A DNA stretch of 64,000 nucleotides from the NCBI GenBank assembly GCA_035771175.1, contig CM069598.1, forward strand, positions 7,285,413 to 7,349,412. The letters run 5' to 3'. The notes beneath the pieces are model-generated. The model was not told the origin of the DNA and made no database searches. It worked only from the letters and a program-made list of their open reading frames with translations. Shown piece after piece: positions 59,301-64,000 of the stretch (position 1 is its first letter; every line of letters begins with the position of its first letter). This DNA comes from Paratinospora sagittata. Taxonomy: Eukaryota > Streptophyta > Magnoliopsida > Ranunculales > Menispermaceae. The position numbers and the translations under genes were made by a program.

Positions 59301-60826
59301 CGGCATCCAATACAGTGCTTATTACAAATGAAATGGCACAATAGAGAAATTAAAGAACACCAACTTTAATAACTTGAAATAGTCAACATAAAAATAGATG
59401 AATTTGAAAAATGCACAGGAATGCCAACTATAACGTGCAGCCTCAAATTTTCTTTTACCACAATCAAGACATGAAAATGCAATAACAATGCCCTTCTATA
59501 TATAATCATTTAACAAGGTCACAGAAACCACAAACCTCAAACAATGGACTTGCTATGGCACTGCAGTCAACAGATATAATAACCTTTCCTTTGTTGGGGT
59601 GGAGGTGACTTGGTTTACCAATTTCCGCCTGCAGTCAAAATGAATTATTTAGAAAGTTAACATTCAGTTCTAAAACATCATACATGTCTCATCTCAGCTT
59701 CATCTTGTTAACAAGCCCATAGCTGGAAATCCACCAAGAAGGCCTTAGAACTAAAAGTTTTAAAAAGTTTATTAATGACTCAATTCATAATTTCATACCT
59801 TATAAAAAAAAGCAAGTTCAGAAATTTAATCAAGGGTCACATTTGTGTATGTATATTAACTGAAATATTGAGACACCTTTTCTTTTTCCGAAATATCGAA
59901 ACACTATAATTTTCAATCCGAAGGTATGCATGGAACAAGAATGGTACCATTATGAAATTCTAGATAAGACAGTGATACTGAAAAAGCAATAGTATCAATA
60001 ACAGTAATTGAAACTCCAAAGTAGTCAAGGAAATGATTTTAAAAGTGAAACACCCATAAAATCTTGAAAATTGTCCACAAAAAAAGGATGTATAAAGAAT
60101 CGCATAGTTATTTAGCCAACAAAAAGGGGTACTCAAAGACTCAATGTTCAGTCTTACCCTCAATTTATAAAGAGGTTGTTTCTAAATTCAAACCTATGAC
60201 CTTGAAGTCACAATGGAACAACCTTCACATAGTTATTTAACTACTCAAAGAAGATTTTTGCTACATGGCTATGGCTAGCAATGTGACTTCGGAAGCAAGA
60301 TCCTAAGTTCAAACCCCATCCAAGCAAACCACTTCCAAGATAGTTTATAGTGTGAGACGATTAGGAAGTTTGCACATGCATGAAGGGACTAGTTGGGTAC
60401 ACAAAGACCACCGGCATACACATGAAGTCCCTCTAGTCTTGTAAAGGAACACACAAGTATATATAAATCAAGGGTTTTTCTTTTCTTTTTTTTAAATTAC
60501 CTTAACACTGGCGATAACATCTGTGGCACCCAAGCGAACTCTAGCGGAACCATTTGCCTATTAGGAAACCAAAAAAAAAGCACTTCAGAACAGATATAGA
60601 AGAGTTCAGATCATCATACTTAGTTACAGAAGAAAGCAATAATAAGCAATGTAATGAAGCAGTTGAAAAAAGCTAGAATTGCAAATTTTAATGACTATAC
60701 CTGAGGAACAATTCCAGTTTCAACAGAGATGGGACGAAAAGTTAATCTTTTTCGGCCATCCGTACGAAGATCTTGAGCAATTCCACCCTTTATAAAATGC
60801 TTCTCCCCAACAGATAGCCCCACCAT
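56359..60826 (-). CDS. RRP42: Exosome complex component RRP42 (RNase PH-like, non-catalytic ring subunit)
   Basis: Seven coding exons give 287 residues: 60701-60826, 60501-60557, 59536-59628, 58924-59002, 58649-58773, 56707-56850 and 56359-56598. The protein starts MVGLSVGEKHFIKGGIAQDLR followed by DGRKRLTFRPISVETG (shown in two pieces). Both halves of the RNase PH fold are present: NGSARVRLGATDVIASVKAE, then VDCSAIASPLFEGRGGEELS. LGGNSGAGIDLLSLNVIEG, ICWDLYIEGLVINADGNLLD and AFGAAIKAALSNT follow, and the C-terminal domain ends GGAGLDPSVILDMISVAKHV. RRP42 is one of six RNase PH-type subunits of the exosome ring in nucleus and cytoplasm, active in 3' processing of rRNA and RNA decay. Length matches the family (about 290). 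The ATG follows a leader-intron acceptor TTATAG one base upstream. All splice sites fit GT-AG. Confidence 0.94.
60135..60460. mobile_element. SINE relics in RRP42 intron 2
   Basis: Two pieces. At 60140-60230 the minus strand reads GGTTGTTCCATTGTGACTTC, then GTTTGAATTTAGAAACAACC (two separate pieces). This order resembles the plant SINE head 'GTTGTTG..GTGACC..GTTCGAG..GGAAACAGCC'. At about 60270-60410 a plus-strand piece has a box B-like AAGTTCAAACCCCATCC and GGGACTAGTTGGGT, shared with the relic at 44158-44313. Both are decayed. Confidence 0.5.
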
Positions 60827-61500
60827 CCTATAAACACAATAAATTAAAATTAAAAACAAAAAGATCGCACTAAAAAAATATATCTAACACAAGACCACAA
60901 AATCCACTTCCGTCAAAACAATAAAAACTAGCAACTTACTTATGAATTAAAAAAAAAACAAAATCAACAGTTCAATTTGAGTTTTAAGAAAGAAATACTC
61001 CGTATAGCAACTCTATAATAAAAAAAATAAATAGAAAAATAAATAAATCCCGCCATTGTTGAACACAAATCTTCAACCAAATGCATTAAGGAACAATAAT
61101 TTTTATTTTTATTTTATTTTTTCAAAAAAAAGATTGACAAGTTGCTCCAACTCTCTCATCTATAATGCTATCACCAAAAAAGAAGAAGAACAAAAGAGGC
61201 TCCTCTATAACTCCATCCTTAAGCAAGACTAACACCAAAAAATGTATAAAAAATGGCACAATAACTCAAGAGATAAAGCAGCAAGTACAGGAAGAAGCTA
61301 TTTTCATAGTTGATTGAAGTCATTCATTCACAGTGAAGAACAAAAAAAAAAAATCAGTAAAACTAACGAAAAATAAGAAATGCATAAACAAAGAAGAGGT
61401 AGTGAACAAGAACCTCTATTGTTGTTGTTGCTGTATTTTACAGAGAGAAAGAAAAACTTGAATTAGGGCTTGCAGACTATGGGGGTGATGATTAGTAGGA
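60827..61500 (-). other. RRP42 5' leader with leader intron
   Basis: An acceptor (TTTATAG) at 60828-60834 and a donor near 61413 (AATAGAG|GTTCTTG on the minus strand) suggest a leader intron of about 580 bases. A telo-box-like TTAGGGCTT (AAGCCCTAA on the minus strand) at about 61463 lies in the presumed leader or start region, as in many plant ribosome-biogenesis genes. Confidence 0.5.
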
Positions 61501-62092
61501 GGATCGCGTTTTTGCAGACCTAAGACAGCACGTGCGTTTCCGACGCGTAAGCGCGCGCGGAGCTTTGTAAATTCGTTTTTTCTTTTTCTTTTTCTCAATA
61601 GCCTTTCGAAGTTTTTATTATAAAAATAAATTCAAAAAATTTTCGACAATTAAATACACATTTTTTTTTTTTTAAAATAACAATTTTTTTACATATCAAA
61701 TATACCCTTATATTTAAATTATATTTTATAAAATATTGAAGCAAATTGATAATATTTTTATAAGGGTTTGTTTTTAAATTTCATATGATATTTATATCAC
61801 TATAGATCAATATCATGGGATGTCGTATTAACTGTCACCTTTCATGATACATATTTAAAATTTAGTATAAAGTGTCAGTCATTGTAATTTTGGTTAGTGT
61901 CAATAGTCCCCAGAAGACGCGCATAAGAGGAAATTGAGAAACAAACAGCTTTCAACATTTATTTTAATTTTCACTCTTATTTGAATACATAGAAGATGAA
62001 AAAAAAAACAAAACAAAACATTTAAAGTGAGGAAACAACTTTCTTCATGCAGATTGATTCCTTTGGAATAATAAGTACTAAAGTTTGAGTCA
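61501..62092. other. Spacer between RRP42 promoter and GRP 3' end
   Basis: Non-coding, AT-rich. A CG-rich patch with GCGCGCGC-like sequence at 61548-61560 is unusual for this window and may belong to the RRP42 promoter. Confidence 0.5.
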
Positions 62093-62509
62093 TCAAGGCC
62101 AAGGCCAAGGCGGCCCACCTCCAAATCCATCCCAACCTCCGTAATCATCACCACCACCACCTCCTCCTCCTCCTCCTCCTCCCCCTCCACCACCACCACC
62201 TCCTTTGCCAAACCCACCACCAGCTCCATATCCATAACCATAGCCACCACCACTTCCATGTCCACCGCCGCCGCCGCCGCTGCCACCACCACCACCGCCA
62301 CCATTACCCCCTCCAAATCCGGCACCACTACCATAACCAAATCCACCACCGCTCCCAGAACCAAGCCCACCACCATTACTACCATCATAAAAAGGGTTGT
62401 TCTTTTTCTTCTCCGAAGCACCATTTTTGTCCACTAGTTTTCTAGCCTTAGTGGAGCAAACAAGGGTGCCCAAAAAAAGCACCAGAAACAGAAGCCTAGT
62501 ACTAGTCAT
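62093..62509 (-). CDS. Secreted glycine-rich protein (putative cell-wall/apoplastic GRP)
   Basis: One exon, 138 residues. Residues 1-22 (MTSTRLLFLVLFLGTLVCST) form a signal peptide, with cleavage likely near CSTKA. A short basic segment (RKLVDKNGASEKKKNN) precedes a glycine-rich region from about residue 45 to 125. This region has GSG, GYG and GGG patterns and a run of poly-Gly interrupted by GHGSGGGYGYGYG. The C terminus is DDYGGWDGFGG followed by PPWPWP. Such proteins are secreted; some strengthen cell walls, others are stress-induced, and the sequence does not decide between them. The poly-Gly run rests on GGN repeats, so copy number may vary between individuals. No cysteine-rich or RNA-binding domain is present. 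Confidence 0.85.
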   Translation of the reverse strand: MTSTRLLFLVLFLGTLVCSTKARKLVDKNGASEKKKNNPFYDGSNGGGLGSGSGGGFGYGSGAGFGGGNGGGGGGGSGGGGGGHGSGGGYGYGYGAGGGFGKGGGGGGGGGGGGGGGGGGDDYGGWDGFGGGPPWPWP

Positions 62510-62584
62510 ATTTCCTACTACTATTAGTAGAGTTTAGTTCTAAGGTTGGAGATGATTACTTCAAAGATTTTGAGCTGGTCTTTA

Positions 62585-62596
62585 TCATTATATATC
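62585..62596 (-). promoter_or_regulatory. TATA box of the glycine-rich protein gene
   Basis: On the minus strand the sequence reads GATATATAATGA, about 75-85 bases upstream of the ATG at 62509. Spacing fits a TATA box with a leader of some 45-50 bases. Confidence 0.55.
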
Positions 62597-62599
62597 TGC

Positions 62600-64000
62600 A
62601 ATTTCGTCTTGAAATAGTTAATTAATAGAGCCAACTGCTTTCATTTGCCAAGAGACCCACCATTACTGCTAAGTAGTACTACTACTCTCTGGATGAAGTC
62701 GGTCTTGAAAAGACTACATTTCTCTGTTTCCACGGCGAGTAATATTGCTATAAAACACACTTGTAAACATCTTCTAAACAGCAGTGCTAAAGTGAGTTTT
62801 ATTAATTAATGTATAAGGTGACACTTGAGATTTTCCATGGAACACAGTATAATAATTCTCTTGAGATGTATTTTAGAAAAGAAAAATGCTAAGGAGATTA
62901 AGTTTCATATACCAATTGCTATAAATTTAATGTGTCAAACATCCACATTAGATTATTAATTTCATTGAAAAGTGCGTTGTTTTAATGTATTAAAGTTAAA
63001 AGTTGATGTTACGTAGCATTGCTTTCGAAAAGAAAAAAGATCCAAAAGTCAAGTTTTAATTCACTAATCACTCTTCTCAATTTAATTACCCATCTGTTGC
63101 TCAATTACATACCATCAACCGAGTTGTCTGGCTCAAGGTGCTGTGCTATTAAGTCTTGTTAATAGAAGATTATATAAGTAAAACATCTGACAGTAGTCCA
63201 TGGTTCTAACTGGAATATTATTGTACTCTTCATTAGATTGATCCTGTTTTCCGGAAGCACTAATGGGGTAATTTTTATAATGAAGAACGTTATTAATTCA
63301 TGGTGTACATTCTTGGATGATCATGCTTTTCTAGATTAATATGCAATTAAATAGAACAATTGAAGCTTCATTTATTTGTTTTTATCTTAATGTTTTAGCA
63401 TTAAATGCTTTCGTCAGAACTTCACAAAAGAGAACTTTTCAAAACTCGCGACCATGTAATTACTGTTGCATTTCTAGTCACTTGATTTCTTAAACCTAAA
63501 ATTAACTCCTTTAATCTCTATAAAATTTAGAAACAGTGACGCCACTCTTAGTGTTGGTGATTACCTTACCTAACATGGTGGCATTAGATGGAGGTTACCA
63601 ACTAGTAGTCCTGTGCAGGTATAACGTTTATTAACGGCATGAGAAAAAGGGAATTGAACCTAAACTTTCGGCGATCCATTTATTCAAAAGTCATAGGTCC
63701 TAAAGCTGATAGGTCACATCTATCCACTGTCCTTAAAAGCATAATTTTCCAATCCAGTGGGTACCCTACTGAAGCTGTCAACACTTGGGCATTACTTACA
63801 AAAAAGTGCAATTGTATTTACTATACCCTATAATTGAATAGCAAGAGCTTTGTAATTTTTACAGTTGCAGCCAACATGCACATTCCTCATTAGTACAAAG
63901 ATGAAAGAGTATTGGAGCTTTATAGCATCATAATATTCTTATTGACTTCTGATTCTTTCAAAAGATTTTACAAAATATTCATAATATTTTTCAGTTGCAC
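62600..64000. other. No gene recognised to window end
   Basis: AT-rich sequence with only short chance frames. The upstream part (62600-63000) is likely the promoter of the glycine-rich gene. I see no RNA gene or repeat with clear ends. Confidence 0.5.

Noticed and set aside
61900..62424. A 174-codon frame rich in Val, Met and Glu over the glycine-rich gene
   Set aside because: It is the shifted frame of the GGN repeats. The 138-codon frame has a signal peptide, a typical GRP pattern and a well-placed TATA box.
1..64000. A previously undescribed multi-gene system
   Set aside because: The genes are housekeeping genes of unrelated pathways on mixed strands with large spacers. I saw no cluster of novel or co-regulated genes that would justify such a claim.

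Overview
The window is nuclear DNA of a flowering plant, most likely a eudicot. The genes have many introns with GT-AG borders, intergenic DNA is AT-rich, SINE/LINE/MITE debris is abundant, and every recognisable protein belongs to a plant family. These include a DYW-class PPR protein, plant-type RAD16, peroxisomal PMP22 and a secreted glycine-rich protein. The species cannot be named from the sequence alone. All gene models were built by hand: exon borders were placed at splice consensus sites and checked for reading-frame continuity and family similarity.

Layout: 1-5614 has no gene and holds degenerate transposon relics, including a 493-bp hAT-like MITE with an 8-bp target duplication and a foldback element. 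PMP22 lies at 5615-8483 (minus, 7 exons). A repeat-rich spacer follows. The mitochondrial 2-oxoglutarate dehydrogenase E2 subunit lies at 12425-21914 (plus, 14 coding exons). Its 6-kb intron 12 contains a 5'-truncated LINE, three SINEs with clear target duplications and RTE-type LINE relics. RAD16 (SNF2 helicase plus RING) lies at 24823-36105 (minus, 16 exons) and is convergent with E2. The DNA between them carries a tandem duplication of the RAD16 3' end, one copy of which is a broken exon set. An intronless DYW PPR gene (37477-39426, plus) is divergent from RAD16. The glycine cleavage T protein lies at 39877-44922 (minus, 3 coding exons). UTP6 (47078-52730, minus, 6 exons) and RRP42 (56359-60826, minus, 7 coding exons) lie in the same direction. 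A one-exon glycine-rich secreted protein (62093-62509, minus) is the last gene, and 62510-64000 shows no gene.

How the genes relate: this is an ordinary run of housekeeping genes, not a functional cluster. Two mitochondrial enzymes depend on lipoate chemistry (the E2 subunit carries lipoate; T protein acts on lipoyl-H protein). Two adjacent minus-strand genes serve rRNA maturation (UTP6 in the small-subunit processome, RRP42 in the exosome core). No operon-like or defence-like system was found. The most informative signals are structural: the RAD16 3'-end duplication, stacked retroposon insertions in one intron, a GC-AG intron in RAD16, a duplicated decoy splice donor in UTP6, and several hairpin-forming inverted repeats inside introns.
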